Assembly (NCBI GenBank): GCA_002914845.1
Contig: JXTC01000017.1
Coordinates: 1,653,560 to 1,717,559 of the forward strand
DNA length: 64,000 nt
Source of the DNA: Trema orientale
Taxonomy: Eukaryota; Streptophyta; Magnoliopsida; Rosales; Cannabaceae
Direction of reading: 5' to 3'
Shown one piece after another: positions 12,539 to 23,893 of the stretch. The notes under the pieces are model-generated. The model was given only the letters and a program-made list of their open reading frames with translations. It did not search any database and had not been told where the DNA came from. Within the stretch, counting starts at the first letter, position 1. Each line of letters opens with the position of its first letter. Both the position numbers and the translations under genes were made by a program.

Positions 12539-13643
12539 ATATATATATATAAATATTTATATAAGGTCTCTTCCCTTCTCCTATTTCACATATATGAAGT
12601 TTAGAAGTAAGAATGATACACTATATTGAATTTTACTTCAACAAAAAACTTAATATGCAATATATCCAACTAACTTAATACATGGAGTCAATTTCATATT
12701 CTTTTGTTGAGGAATTGTCAATGGTGATAGTAGTCATAAAGATATTCAAAAGAAAGATCCTTTTGCCGCATATCTCACTTATTAAGACACCATATTGTTG
12801 CCGAATGAGGGAAATTAGATGTGAATCTATTTCTTTTATTAAGAAACCATATTGTTGCCGTTAGCAAGAGAATAGATGTGACTATAAGCCTCATAAGGGA
12901 AGGTCGTCCTCTCTTTGTCTTGTACTGTAAAACTCCATCAAGTGGTTTTAAAAGCAAATAAAGGAAATTCATCTTTAGATTTGTAGGTTGAAGTCCTATC
13001 CATTTTGTTACCATTAAATAACCAAATATTCTACCGTTAAAAAATTCTTAAACTTGAAAGCTACATATGCAGTGCAAAACTAGTCTTAATTTATAAATGA
13101 TGTGGGTTTCGTAGGTGACTCTTTGTTGTCAGCAGAAAGACAAATAAATACTTTTTAAGATCTGTTAAATACATCTAGCAACGCTCGAGGCACAATTGCA
13201 ACACTTTCATTTAATAAAAATCTCAAAATTCAAAAATTATTCCCAACTTGACCTTGGCCGAAATTATTGATCATATCAAAAGAGGCAAAACTGAAAAATG
13301 CGATACATGGAAGACGATCAACCATATTTAACCCGTCGAAACTTTTCAACTGAAGGATTGAGCCATCGGTTAAAACAGTTGAAATTGGCAATCAAACTTG
13401 AATTTTTTTTTTTTTTTACACCAATAGAAGGGAGACAAGGTCGGGATCGGCGGTAGTAATGGGATATTGGCAGTTTAGATTAAGTTTTAATAGGAAATAT
13501 GTATTCAAGTAATTTTATATATATGACATAGCAATAGCGATTATTTTTAAAAATATTTATAGAATTTTTTTCTTTTTCCAATATGAAGACCTTAGTAGAC
13601 ACTAGGTGTAAATACTTTTTCTTATTTTTTATAATAAAAGATA
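12539..13643. other. AT-rich intergenic DNA, no gene seen
   Basis: A short phrase (CCATATTGTTGCCG plus neighbouring bases) is repeated at about 12789 and 12847. Otherwise nothing is recognised. Confidence 0.45.
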
Positions 13644-13648
13644 TATAC

Positions 13649-14462
13649 TGTTAGGGGATGATCTTCCCAAAGCATCTAAGGAAACGACATGATGCAATAT
13701 CGACCAAAAACGACGTCGTTCCCAACCAATCTCTCGGACCAACCAGAGAAGCCACACCATACCACGAGGGAGAGCCGAGCAAGTGGAAAAGAAGAAGCCG
13801 CGTCAGCCATGCTCCCAAAGGCAGGACCATTGTGGTCGGATTTCATGCTACTGTCCGAACAGGAACCCTAAACGAAAAACCAGTAAGATCAAGAAACAGT
13901 CGACCAAAAGCGTAGTGACATAAGTCCGACCAAGGAAAAAGCAAAGGAGACACGGACTCGGGGGAAGTCGACATCTGGTCCAATCACGTACATACACCCA
14001 TATAAGCGGATACGTGAGATCCCCATCCACCTTCCCAGGGACACGTGGGCATCAACCCTAATCTCTGGGGGATCACTTTCCAGGGACACGTGGAAATCAA
14101 CCCTAATCTCTGGGGGACCAAAAAGTCACTATAAATAGCCCCATAATCACCTGAAAGAGGTAAGCCGCCACAAGTCCCAAAAACCCTATTTGCCTTTTCT
14201 CCTCTCTTCATCATTTATTACTGCATCACTATTCCATCAAATCTTTCATTGAAGGAATCAGTAATCATTTTTCTGTTGAGGAGATTTGGCAGGTACCACA
14301 CCGGTAACACCCATCACTAGTTGGTGAAAAGTCTAGGCACAACCTTTTTCAAGGTTGTACGGACCGCACCTATATCAAATCTGGGTTTTGGACTCTCTTG
14401 AGAGAGAACCACTCAAGGGCGCGTGGCGCGCGTTGGGTCACGGACTAAAATCCACACCAGCA
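13649..14462 (+). mobile_element. Solo LTR with TSD TATAC
   Basis: 814-bp LTR from TGTTAGGGG to CACACCAGCA, flanked by the perfect 5-bp duplication TATAC (13644-13648 and 14463-14467). TATA box ATAAATAGCC at 14131. No internal retrotransposon region adjoins it, so it is a solo LTR left by recombination. A unit of about 47 bp beginning CAGGGACACGTGG is tandemly repeated around 14035-14125. It shares its 3' half with the LTR at 4391-5170. Probably Gypsy or Copia; the superfamily cannot be told from an LTR alone. Confidence 0.88.
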
Positions 14463-16320
14463 TATACAAAATATTGTTATCATTTTATAGTTTAATTTGT
14501 CTCGTGTACCATAAATATTTAGATGAATTTGTGATAATTTAGAAGTTGGTATTAAATTTGGATGAGAAAGGCTAGTCGAAAACAAAAATACGTACTTTGG
14601 TCAACCTCGCAAGTGTTTTTCGTTGATTTGGTTCAAAAGATGAAGTTTGAACTACCATAGATATGTGATAAAAACGAATGCCTTTTACTAATTTTAGGCA
14701 CCTGTGAAGCCCGAAATTTATTTATTTATTTCTTTTTTGATTTTTCTTTTTGTTTGTTATGAAAGCTGAAATCATGCAACAATAGATGCTGATTTTAATT
14801 TTTAGGGTGTCTTGCTTAATTGGATCTGCCTAGGAGAGTGAAATCTCTCCTTGTTATCTGCCTAGAACACTCGTTTCTATCTAGAACTGTCCAAAACATC
14901 TTTCCCAGAATATATATATACATATAAATACATATATAGATAGATATATAGATAAGCCAATGAAGCTAAAGGTAATGCTACAAATGCCACTCTCGCAGTT
15001 ATCCTTCTTTAACCGTTATTTTGAGTTGTGTCTACTTCATCAAATAGCAACTTAAGTAAGGACATCTCAACCCCCCAGAAAAAAGGTAAAGTAAGGACAA
15101 AAAGTAAAATTAAATGAGATGGAAAACCAGGAGGAGGTAATAAACATGACTATTGTAGTGTATTGTATGTTATATAAAAAAAAAAAAAAAATGTTTGTTA
15201 CCTTATGATTGGAATGACCTTTTTTCTTCAACTTTGGTTACATTAGGCATGACAGTAATTTGAGTTATAGCATTCTTCCAAAGGTTATATACTAGGCATC
15301 GAGATACACAGTGACAGAGTCAGAAAATTTTCTTAAGGGAGGAACATACACTAAAATTTTTTTAGTTAAGTTTGAAACACATTAGTTAACATAGACCAAT
15401 ATAGAATTAAAAAGAGTGTTTAAAATGAGTCAAAAAAAAAAAAATTATCCAAAGCGAATGCAAAATATAATACTTCAACATAACGTAAGTAAATTTTAGA
15501 AATTTAAAAGAAAAAATAGTGGGTCTCATTAAGGGCATTAGTGATTTTTTTTTTTTTTATAAAACATGGGCAAAAATTATAATTATAAAAATTAAGAGGG
15601 ACAAATAGAAGACAAAACTAAAATTTTAAAATAAAATTAAGAATAAAGATATAATTTTAAAAAAAATAAGGGGGTGGTATTGGCTCCGTCCATAGAGATA
15701 CATAGTGGATTAGCACGACAATAGGCACAGAGATACATGAGTTGACACGACACGAGTACATGCACATTATTGAATGATTAGTACTATATTTTGTGATCTT
15801 CTTCTTTTTTTTTTTTTCCAAAGAAAAGGGCCAAAACCATGACTTAAAAGGGAAGTAACTATGAGTAGACAAAACAAGTTTATACCCTTTCTTTTGGTGT
15901 CCTTTGTAGTTCTTTTTCTGTGTGTTACAGGTCCTCAAAGTGGCATTGGTATCTTCCTAGGCATATATGAAAAGCAAAGGCTGAACATTTTAATAGTACA
16001 CTAGAAGAGCACAAAATATAATATAGTCGTTGGGAGAGCATGCTAAGAGTCCAAATGAAGCAAAGATAAAACAGAGTGTACTGGAAAAGACCCGTGGCTG
16101 CAGCATTCAGTCAATGAGTGTTTAATTTGCTGTAATATTGTGTTTTATATTAATGTGGATTATGGAGTTCCAACTTTTGGCCATATTTTTAAATAAATAT
16201 GTAACAAGAGAAAAGTAACAGTGTCAGAGAGATCATTTCCAGCTTTAATGAGCGTTAGGTTGCAGGTTTCTATCCTTATATATTTTAATGTTCTGCTGGG
16301 CTGTAGGGTGCAGCACCTCA

Positions 16321-16434
16321 TGATATTAATTTCTCTCTCTCTCGCTCTCTCTCACTCTATTCTTTGAAAAAACAAAAACAAAATAAAAAAGAAGAGAGAG
16401 GGAGAGAGCGCGCGCGCGAGAGAAATTAATATCA
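16321..16434. repeat. Inverted repeat with CT/GA-rich arms
   Basis: GATATTAATTTCTCTCTC at the left is matched by GAGAGAAATTAATATC at the right; the arms extend through CT-rich and GA-rich tracts with a CGCGCGCG island. It could fold into a hairpin or form triplex DNA. The origin may be a MITE; no miRNA family is recognised. Confidence 0.6.
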
Positions 16435-19400
16435 AGATCAGGGGTAAGCTATATGGGTAATAACCAATGCAACATAATGAATTTATTCCAGTTATGGGGA
16501 CAAGAAATCTTATTTCTATATGGTAACTAGACTAAGGTTTTGTTCCCCCCCCTTTTGTTTTTTTTTTTTTATAAGAAGAAGTGAACTTGTGACCTACTGC
16601 GTGCCCAAGTGCAGATTAGTGCAACAAATTTTGTTGCTAGCATAACCCTTGAAGTTCTCTTTTCTTTGTACTAGTGCTAGTACATATAAAATTTGAGTTA
16701 ATTATTATAAAGTTCTAGTTAGTTTGTGACCAAAAGAATAAGGTCTGAGTTTGTAAACGTAGTAATATTAACCATTTCCTCCTGCTTTTTTTTTTTCTCT
16801 TGGTAATAGTTTTAAAAATGTTTCATCCTTAATTAATCAAATGGAAATTTAATCAAGTGGTTCTTAAAGTGTTAATATATGTAGACAGAGTGGAGCTTCC
16901 AAACCGCTAAATGCTGATCAAACTGGGAATATTGGTTAGTATGCTTAATATGTAGAGATGATCAATGCGAGATCTTAATTTCACATGTATAGTTTGTAGC
17001 TACACAATTGGGCAACACCAATATATATGTGGATATTCATTAGTATTATATATATATATATCTATACGCACAGGATACACAATCACTATAATAATAGGAA
17101 CACATGATTTGTCATATGCATTAAGTACCAACAACTCATGATTCATATTTAAAGAAAACAAAGCAAAAACAAAACAACCACGTAATGAGAAATGAGATTC
17201 GGTTAATTTATATGAATGAACAAATTGAACAAATCTAAAAGTAGTAGTAGTAATAATAATAATAATAATAATAGTTCTACAGATCTAGTAATTTTTATCT
17301 AGATAGATATTTCTAATGACGTGGTATCACTTAATTGGTTAGTATTCATGAGTGAAATACATTTAGAAATCACAACTAATACATGTACTCTTCTTCTTCT
17401 TCTTCTTTTTTTTTTTCCTAAAAAAAATTATTAAAAAAAATCACCTATTAATTGGCCCATAATAAAGTTGTGTTATCTTAGTTATGAATTTATAAAAATT
17501 TGTCAACATTTTTTGGTATTTCTTGAACAAAAAAGAAATCTTTTTTGCTAGTAGTATTGGAGGAATATTTACTTTGTTGAGGAGGAGATAAGAATATCAT
17601 ATCTAATATGAAGTTTTTTAAGAGTCAAAGTTTTATTACATGTTTAATTACCAAGCACTTGAGTATGACAACTCGACAAGCAAGAAGTGTAGCTATTAAC
17701 TATATAAGTTCCGTACGTACTATACATGCAAAAACATATCATTAATGTGAGGATTTAAGTTTGGTTAAATCCAGTAAGTAAAGGAAAAAGTAACGCAATA
17801 ATTTAGTAATTATGCATTAATTAGAAGGCCTTTAAAAGGTATACTTGAAAGTGAAGGCTCATCAACTCTATATGTAAATGCATATTTACTGTACACACCA
17901 TCCACATAACAATATAACTTCAAGCTTTAGCCCTTACATATATATATATATATATATATATACCTGATTGGGAGAGTATAAATTTGGACTCAGATCGCCT
18001 ACATTGAGAGGAAATATAATGAAAAACATGTACATGTATAGAGTCAACAAGACGAATAAGAATGCCGGTGAATTAGACCCTCTATTTATGTATATCAAGT
18101 CCATATATACATTATTAGCTATATTTGTTTCTTTCTCGGTCATGATTGATGAGTTTGACCCATGTACATATATATATATAGCATAAGTTCAGTCAAGAAT
18201 AGTCGTTGGAAGGTAAAAAACCCATTTTCCAATATCATATTGCGACTCTAGATTGGTTATATTGCTAGTTAATGTAGTAAGAATCCAAAGGAAAGTGATG
18301 GGACAATATATTGGGAGAAATAGTAATATGCTGCTTCACATAGTTAGGTTTGAGGCTTTAGTGTTCCTAGTACTAGAACAGAAATAGTGGCTAGTTGGAT
18401 TTTAGTGTGTTTAAGTAAAGAAATAAATGCACCTCTAACACTAAATTATGGAGGACCAGAAGTATAAATGCTAATGAATTCCAGCTCCACATTATTGGAG
18501 TGATAAGAGAGCCGGGATTAATATATCCCAAATATTTCTTTACAAATTAATAATTAATTAAGGACGACAATTAGATTAATTATTAACTTGGACGACAATT
18601 AGATTAATTATTAACTTTCCTTAATTAATATTCAGAATGTGTAGTAGTTACTTTATCTTAGTTTTAGCCGGTAAAATGATAATGGGTAAAGAAACAAGCT
18701 TCTGCATCAACTTTTCAATTAATATGAATTAAATCTGACTCTGTCAAAGGCATAATTAATATCAATGAACAACAGAGCTGTATAAAACTAAACTAATTAC
18801 TACATTTTATTAACCGCTGTCTAATTCCCTATGAACTTATTTGGAAAGCTGAAAATAATGTGTGTGTATATATATATATATTTCACCATCTTTGGTTTTG
18901 TCATGATCAATATTATTGTTATATTTCTTAATGAGGTAAATTTTTCCGAACACTTCTGCAAGAAGTTATAAAATTTAAAGCATTAACTACTAAAAAAAAT
19001 AATTTTTTTTAAGAAAGTAAGCATCTCTCATAAGTTTAGTTACTAAAGATAGATATTACGCGTTAAAAATTATTCATGATATACAAGTTGTACGTAACGA
19101 TGATAAGTTTAATTATTTGAGTTGATCGCTAATATAATATCCGCCCATCTTTCCCTAACAGATTTAAACAAACAAATAAAAAAAATTAATCAAAAATTGA
19201 TTTAAGAGATATAAACATCAAGTATCTAAACTAGTTTGGCACTTCATCTCCGTGCTCAACATCCCAACTTAGTTGGGATACCAACAAAATAATAAAACTG
19301 CTTTGCCGACATATATTGAGGTATATTTATAATGATTTTAAAAAATAACGGTCTGCTTTCTTATAGTTTAGATGTATCATATCTGTTACATATATGTATG

Positions 19401-19929
19401 TATATTTTAGCATATGCGTGATGTACAAATTTTAAAACTAACATTTTCAAATTCAGAGGGCGAATGAATTGAAGAACATTTATGAAGGCAACCTAATTCG
19501 GTGCCATCATATCATATTTCATATGGTAAAGTGTTGGTTTGACAATATGGATGAATGTATATGGTGAACATTTAATATGCTGAGAACAAAAGTCGATGGA
19601 AGACTACATAATTTCGTACCAAATTTATTGCATGTGTGATTTGCAATTTTCCAGCTGTATATAGAATTTCATATCATATTTCATGATGATGAATATAATC
19701 GTGTGATTTGTCACCCAAAATTTGTAATTGATCTAAAATTCTCTATTTTCTCATAACTGTGTATGCAATAATATAATACAAACATGTACAAAAATCATTA
19801 GCTACTTTTTTCCCCCTTTTTTGAAAGGTTTAATTAGAATTGGGCTCGTAGCTAATTACTCTCATAATGACACTAAAAAAATTATAATGACCATGCAATT
19901 CCAATCCTTATAATGCATGTATGCTTATC

Positions 19930-19930
19930 N
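19930..19930. other. Ambiguous base (n)
   Basis: Single undetermined base within a TA-rich stretch; an assembly uncertainty. Confidence 0.95.
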
Positions 19931-20796
19931 TATATCATATACTGTATATGTTATAAGTGTTCTTTATGAAAGAACAAAAACCTTGATTTACACATTCATC
20001 CTGTCATAAGAAAGAGACAGTAAGCTGAATATATAATATAATTATATACGGTGTTATAAGGTAATGACACAGGCATGCTATTATAATAATGACATATATA
20101 TCTTTATTTATATGAAAAATTATGTTTGCACTACTACTATATTAAATATTAGTTGTCGGGTTTAGATCCATGGAGACTGTCTGTGGAAGAAATATTGCAG
20201 CATCTCAATTCTCAATATCTTTTCCTTGATTGTTTAATTATATGTCTCTTAATAACTGTAATTGTTTTCCTATAGATCTGTTTCTTTTTTCTTTTTCAAT
20301 TGATTTGTTCAAACCAAAAAGAATGTCATATATAATAATAAAGTCGTACTACTTCATTAAACAAAAAACAGTAATAACCTACACAACTTAGCTAATGGAT
20401 TTGTTTACTGAAAACAAAAACTTAAATCTTTATGAATTAACACACACATATACATGTGTGTGTGTGATTATAAAAATAATTTTTCGAACTTATAGTGATA
20501 CCGTTGACTTTTTATGTACATTGTGGGACGTCAAGGAATTCCTTTGACCTCACGTTGTCGTGATTCGTCAGGTACTTCATAGTCTTTTTGTTTTTTTAGG
20601 GATTTAAAAATAAATAAGAAACTAAGCTAGATCTTTATGCTTGATCCAATTTCTCTAATCCTAAATGGATCGATCGAGGTGATAACAATTAGATCTCTAA
20701 TTTTTGGTTTAATGGAGCTAGTTTGCAGCGCATATATAGGCTCTTTCACATATTGTTTCAACCACATTTTACTTTTCATTAATATATTAACTAATA

Positions 20797-20948
20797 GGGG
20801 AGGGCTACAGTAAGGGCGCCCTTACGTAGGGCCACCCCTTATACACCGTTGGATAGGAATCTGTGGGGAATCTATTTATACACAGATTCCCATCCAACGG
20901 TGTATAGACAAGGCCCTACGTAGAGACGCTCCTACTGTAGACGCGCCC
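20797..20948. mobile_element. MULE-like MITE with 9-bp target duplication
   Basis: 152-bp element between perfect 9-bp direct repeats TAACTAATA (20788-20796, 20949-20957). The arms are inverted repeats: left GGGGAGGGCTACAGTA, right complement GGGCGCGTCTACAGTA, continuing through CTACGTAGGGCC and ACACCGTTGGAT to a central GAATCTGTG. Consistent with a Mutator-like non-autonomous element; unrelated in sequence to the one at 11734. Confidence 0.85.
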
Positions 20949-20957
20949 TAACTAATA

Positions 20958-22340
20958 TTATTTATGCTTTTATGATAATTGCATCAAATTTATGTTTCCA
21001 TCATTAAGGGGGCCCTTATATATAGTATTTATTCAAAAATGATAATAAGTAGTAATGTAGGTATTATATTGTCGCACCATATTATTTAATCTGACTTTAC
21101 TATGCATTTTATAACTTTATTACACTCTTACTAATAATCTATAATATTACAACTATATATCATTGTATAAGGTAATCAATAAGATAAGAAAATGGGGCAA
21201 ATAATCTCCATCCATTTGGTAAAGCAGTTGTTGGAATTAAGATTTTATTGTCACTCTTTCTTCGAGGGAAAAAAAAATATTTACACCAAAGTGAATTAAC
21301 TTGCTTTTAGATTTCTTATATTTTAGGGAATTGAAGAAATTCCAGCACAAATAGAGGAGGAAGAGGGAAGGTTTACATACTTGAATAAATTGAATATGAA
21401 AATGCGGTATTTGGCTTCTCCATAAAATTGCAGTGCACGATGTATGACTATTTATAGATATATTTATATATAATTACATTATTCTAATAGGACGAAATTT
21501 ATCCCATAAAACATATATATCAAGTATAAACATGAAATATCGCATTTTTTTAATATATAAACATGGTTTTAGAATTACACCGAGAAAAACAATAATAACA
21601 ATAATAATCACACCAACTTATAATTTTCATTTTGTGACCAAGAATTTCCTCACGACTGTATGGTTGATAAGTATATTGTAAATGAAGGTCAAACACATTA
21701 CCCTAATTACCTCCAAAAAAAAAAAAAAAAACACATTACCCTAACAAAGTGTCAATTACAATTTACAACAACTGTTTTTCCAGCCTGAATATTACAATTT
21801 TGTCACAAGTATTGAGTTTTTGTGCTTATCACTATTGACACTACTTGGCACATCTAATAAAAATATTGTCTCATCATTATTAGAAAATTAGTACCGTAGG
21901 CATGATTACTGTGATAATGTTGTTATTATATCTATAAACTATCATCCTTTTCCAGATATATATATATATATATATCTATCAACTATCAAGAGCTTTTTTC
22001 TCTTTTTTTTTAACAAAAGACTTTCAAGAGTTTAATTTGTTCAAGCCAAAGAAAAACTATCAAGAGATTTGATATATTTGTCTCTCCAATTCTGGTAAAA
22101 CTATTATATTAAAAAAATTAAAAATTAAAAAAAAAAAGAGTAAAACTAAGTGATCATCAGCCAATCAAAAATTTTGCAAGCGCCATGTACATATGTACTA
22201 AGTATATTTGTTGTTATAAAATTGGTATATATTTTCTGTACACCACGATATTTACCCCAAAAGAAAGAATTTTTTTTTTTTTTCTGTAAGGGTATATTAA
22301 TATGATAGATAATTACTATTTCAGTACACAAATTATAGAT
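20958..22340. other. Intergenic DNA upstream of the ATL gene
   Basis: AT-rich, with A runs and a TA tract near 21956-21976. The phrase ACACATTACCCTAA occurs twice around 21690-21740. No gene seen. Confidence 0.45.
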
Positions 22341-22542
22341 AAAATAAAAAGTGGGGGGGACACGTATGCAATCCCAAATCCGAAGGCAAAGAGTGCAAAG
22401 CATGGGTCATGGTTCATTCACACTCTTAAAACAGTCTTCAGAGACCCGAACGCCACAACGCCAGTCTTCCCCTGAAATGTACCCTCTCCCCCCCAAAAAG
22501 CATTTACTTCTCTCTCTCCCTCTCTCTCACTCTTTCATTTAT

Positions 22543-22549
<7 letters not shown>

Positions 22550-22574
<25 letters not shown>

Positions 22575-22853
22575 TCCGATTTTTTCTTCTATTTTCTTAC
22601 CTTTTCCATCCCTTTTTCCCTTATCCCAAACACACAAAAACCAAAACCAAAACCAAAACCAAAACCAAAACCTCAGCTCCAAAATCATCAACATCACCGT
22701 AGTACGCCTCCTCCTCCTCCTCACGTGCCACTTACGTGACTCCGTATCTTCCTCCCTCTACTTCTTTGGCTAGAGAGAGACATTTATTCTAAACAATACC
22801 TCATCGTTCGTTCATTCATTCGCTCTCTCTCTCTCTCTCTGTCTCTCTATCTC
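22550..22853 (+). promoter_or_regulatory. CT-rich leader / core promoter region of the ATL gene
   Basis: Contains (CT)n at 22550-22577 and 22823-22840 and five CCAAAA hexamers at 22641-22672, ending a few bases before the ATG at 22859. Pyrimidine-rich tracts are common in plant 5' leaders and core promoters, and CT/GA repeats can bind BBR/BPC-type proteins. The transcription start is not determined. Confidence 0.5.
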
Positions 22854-22858
22854 TAAAA

Positions 22859-23893
22859 ATGTCGTCTGATGGGTCTCCACCGCCGCCATTGACGAGCTTC
22901 TTCAGCTCCACGGAGGCCGTACCTCCTCCGATTCCTCACCACCGCAGTGCCTCTCTCAGCCCGAGCATCCTCATCATAATCCTCATCCTCGCCGTCACGT
23001 TCGTCGCCTCCGTCTCGCTCTGCGTCCTCCTCCGCCACCTCAACCGCCGCTGCCTCCGCCACCTCACTCCTTCCACGTCAGCACCTCCCTCCTCCTCCTC
23101 CGCCGCCGCCGGAGACTCTCTCCGAATGTCGAGCCGCCGCGTCTCGCCTGAGAATCCGAACACCGCGCTCATCGAGTCGCTTCCGCTCTTCACCTTTTCC
23201 TCCGTCACGACGCGCCGCTCCTCCTCCTCCGCCGACTGCGCCGTCTGCCTCTCGAAGTTCGAGGCCGACGACCAGCTCCGCCTCCTCCCCCTCTGCTGCC
23301 ACGCGTTCCACGCGCTCTGTGTCGACACGTGGCTTCACTCCAACCAGACCTGTCCGCTGTGCCGATCGCCGATTTTCGTCTCCGAGGCCGAAATCCTCAA
23401 GACGCTTCTCGCGCCGGACGGTGAAAACCACGGCGGCGGCGGCGATAGCTTTAGAGTCGAGATCGGAAACGTCAGCCGCCGACGAACGACGTCTGATTCC
23501 GGCGACTTCACGCGGCGGTCCTACTCCATTGGCTCGTTCGAGTACCTCGTCGACGAGGACTCCGAGATCGTCCTCGGCAATACTCACCGGAGAAGTAACT
23601 CCGATTTCAAAGAGGATCAGAGCAGGCCTTTGCCGCCTCCGGCGTCTCAGTTGCCGGCGCCGGAGCCGAGCTTGGCGGCGGAGGTGTCCTCCGGGAGGAG
23701 TTGGCTTAAGGAGTATGTGGATCGCCTCTCGCTGTCCTTCTCCTCTCGAGCTCTGTCATTTCGTAGCTCCGGCAGATTCTTCAGCGGGAGCAGTCGCCGG
23801 AGTGAGGTTCCCGGCGTCGGAGAATGGGACCTTGAAGCTTGCCGTGTTGGGGAAGAGATAAGCGAGCTTTTTCGTTGGGCTTCAGGGGTATGA
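22859..23893 (+). CDS. ATL4: ATL-family RING-H2 E3 ubiquitin ligase (ATL4-like)
   Basis: Membrane-anchored E3 ligase that would bring a ubiquitin-loaded E2 to substrates. 344 aa, intronless as is typical for ATL genes. Layout: Ser/Pro-rich N-terminus; one hydrophobic transmembrane segment (about 36-58) followed by basic residues; an IESLPLFTF motif (about 105-113) in the position of the ATL GLD motif; and a complete RING-H2 finger C127-x2-C130-x15-C146-x-H148-x2-H151-x2-C154-x10-C165-x2-C168, with the ATL-typical Pro144 and Trp158. The Ser/Arg-rich C-terminal half is probably disordered and substrate-specific. The first ATG after the CT-rich leader is used. The CDS is much more GC-rich than its surroundings, which creates long false frames on other strands. 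ATL3/ATL4-type is the best match by motif memory; paralogue assignment is less sure than the family. Confidence 0.92.
   Translation: MSSDGSPPPPLTSFFSSTEAVPPPIPHHRSASLSPSILIIILILAVTFVASVSLCVLLRHLNRRCLRHLTPSTSAPPSSSSAAAGDSLRMSSRRVSPENPNTALIESLPLFTFSSVTTRRSSSSADCAVCLSKFEADDQLRLLPLCCHAFHALCVDTWLHSNQTCPLCRSPIFVSEAEILKTLLAPDGENHGGGGDSFRVEIGNVSRRRTTSDSGDFTRRSYSIGSFEYLVDEDSEIVLGNTHRRSNSDFKEDQSRPLPPPASQLPAPEPSLAAEVSSGRSWLKEYVDRLSLSFSSRALSFRSSGRFFSGSSRRSEVPGVGEWDLEACRVGEEISELFRWASGV

Larger units (their letters stand above)
14468..20787. other. 6.3-kb AT-rich gene desert
   Basis: No coding exon, RNA gene or clear transposon recognised. It contains A/T runs, an (ATA)n/(GTA)n tract near 17240-17275, TA tracts near 17937-17961, a 27-bp tandem duplication of GACGACAATTAGATTAATTA at 18563-18616, and a purine/pyrimidine hairpin at 16321-16434 (listed separately). 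Short open frames here lack any protein-like character. Confidence 0.5.

Noticed and set aside
13658-14214. Several 60-85-aa frames at 13.7-14.2 kb
   Set aside because: They lie wholly inside the solo LTR, which is non-coding in this kind of element.
16300-16440. miRNA precursor
   Set aside because: The GCAGCACC phrase recalled the miR172 star region, but the opposite arm does not contain a miR172 sequence and the arms are CT/GA repeats.
22351-22773. 140-aa open frame upstream of the ATL gene
   Set aside because: It translates CT repeats and CCAAAA hexamers into low-complexity Ser/Leu and Asn/Gln runs, and overlaps the probable leader. An upstream regulatory ORF cannot be excluded but nothing supports it.
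23078-23861. Long open frames overlapping the ATL gene on the minus strand and in another plus frame (130-180 aa)
   Set aside because: They are by-products of the GC-rich codon bias of the RING-H2 gene: Arg/Glu/Ala-rich with no domains, while the 344-aa frame has a complete RING-H2 finger.
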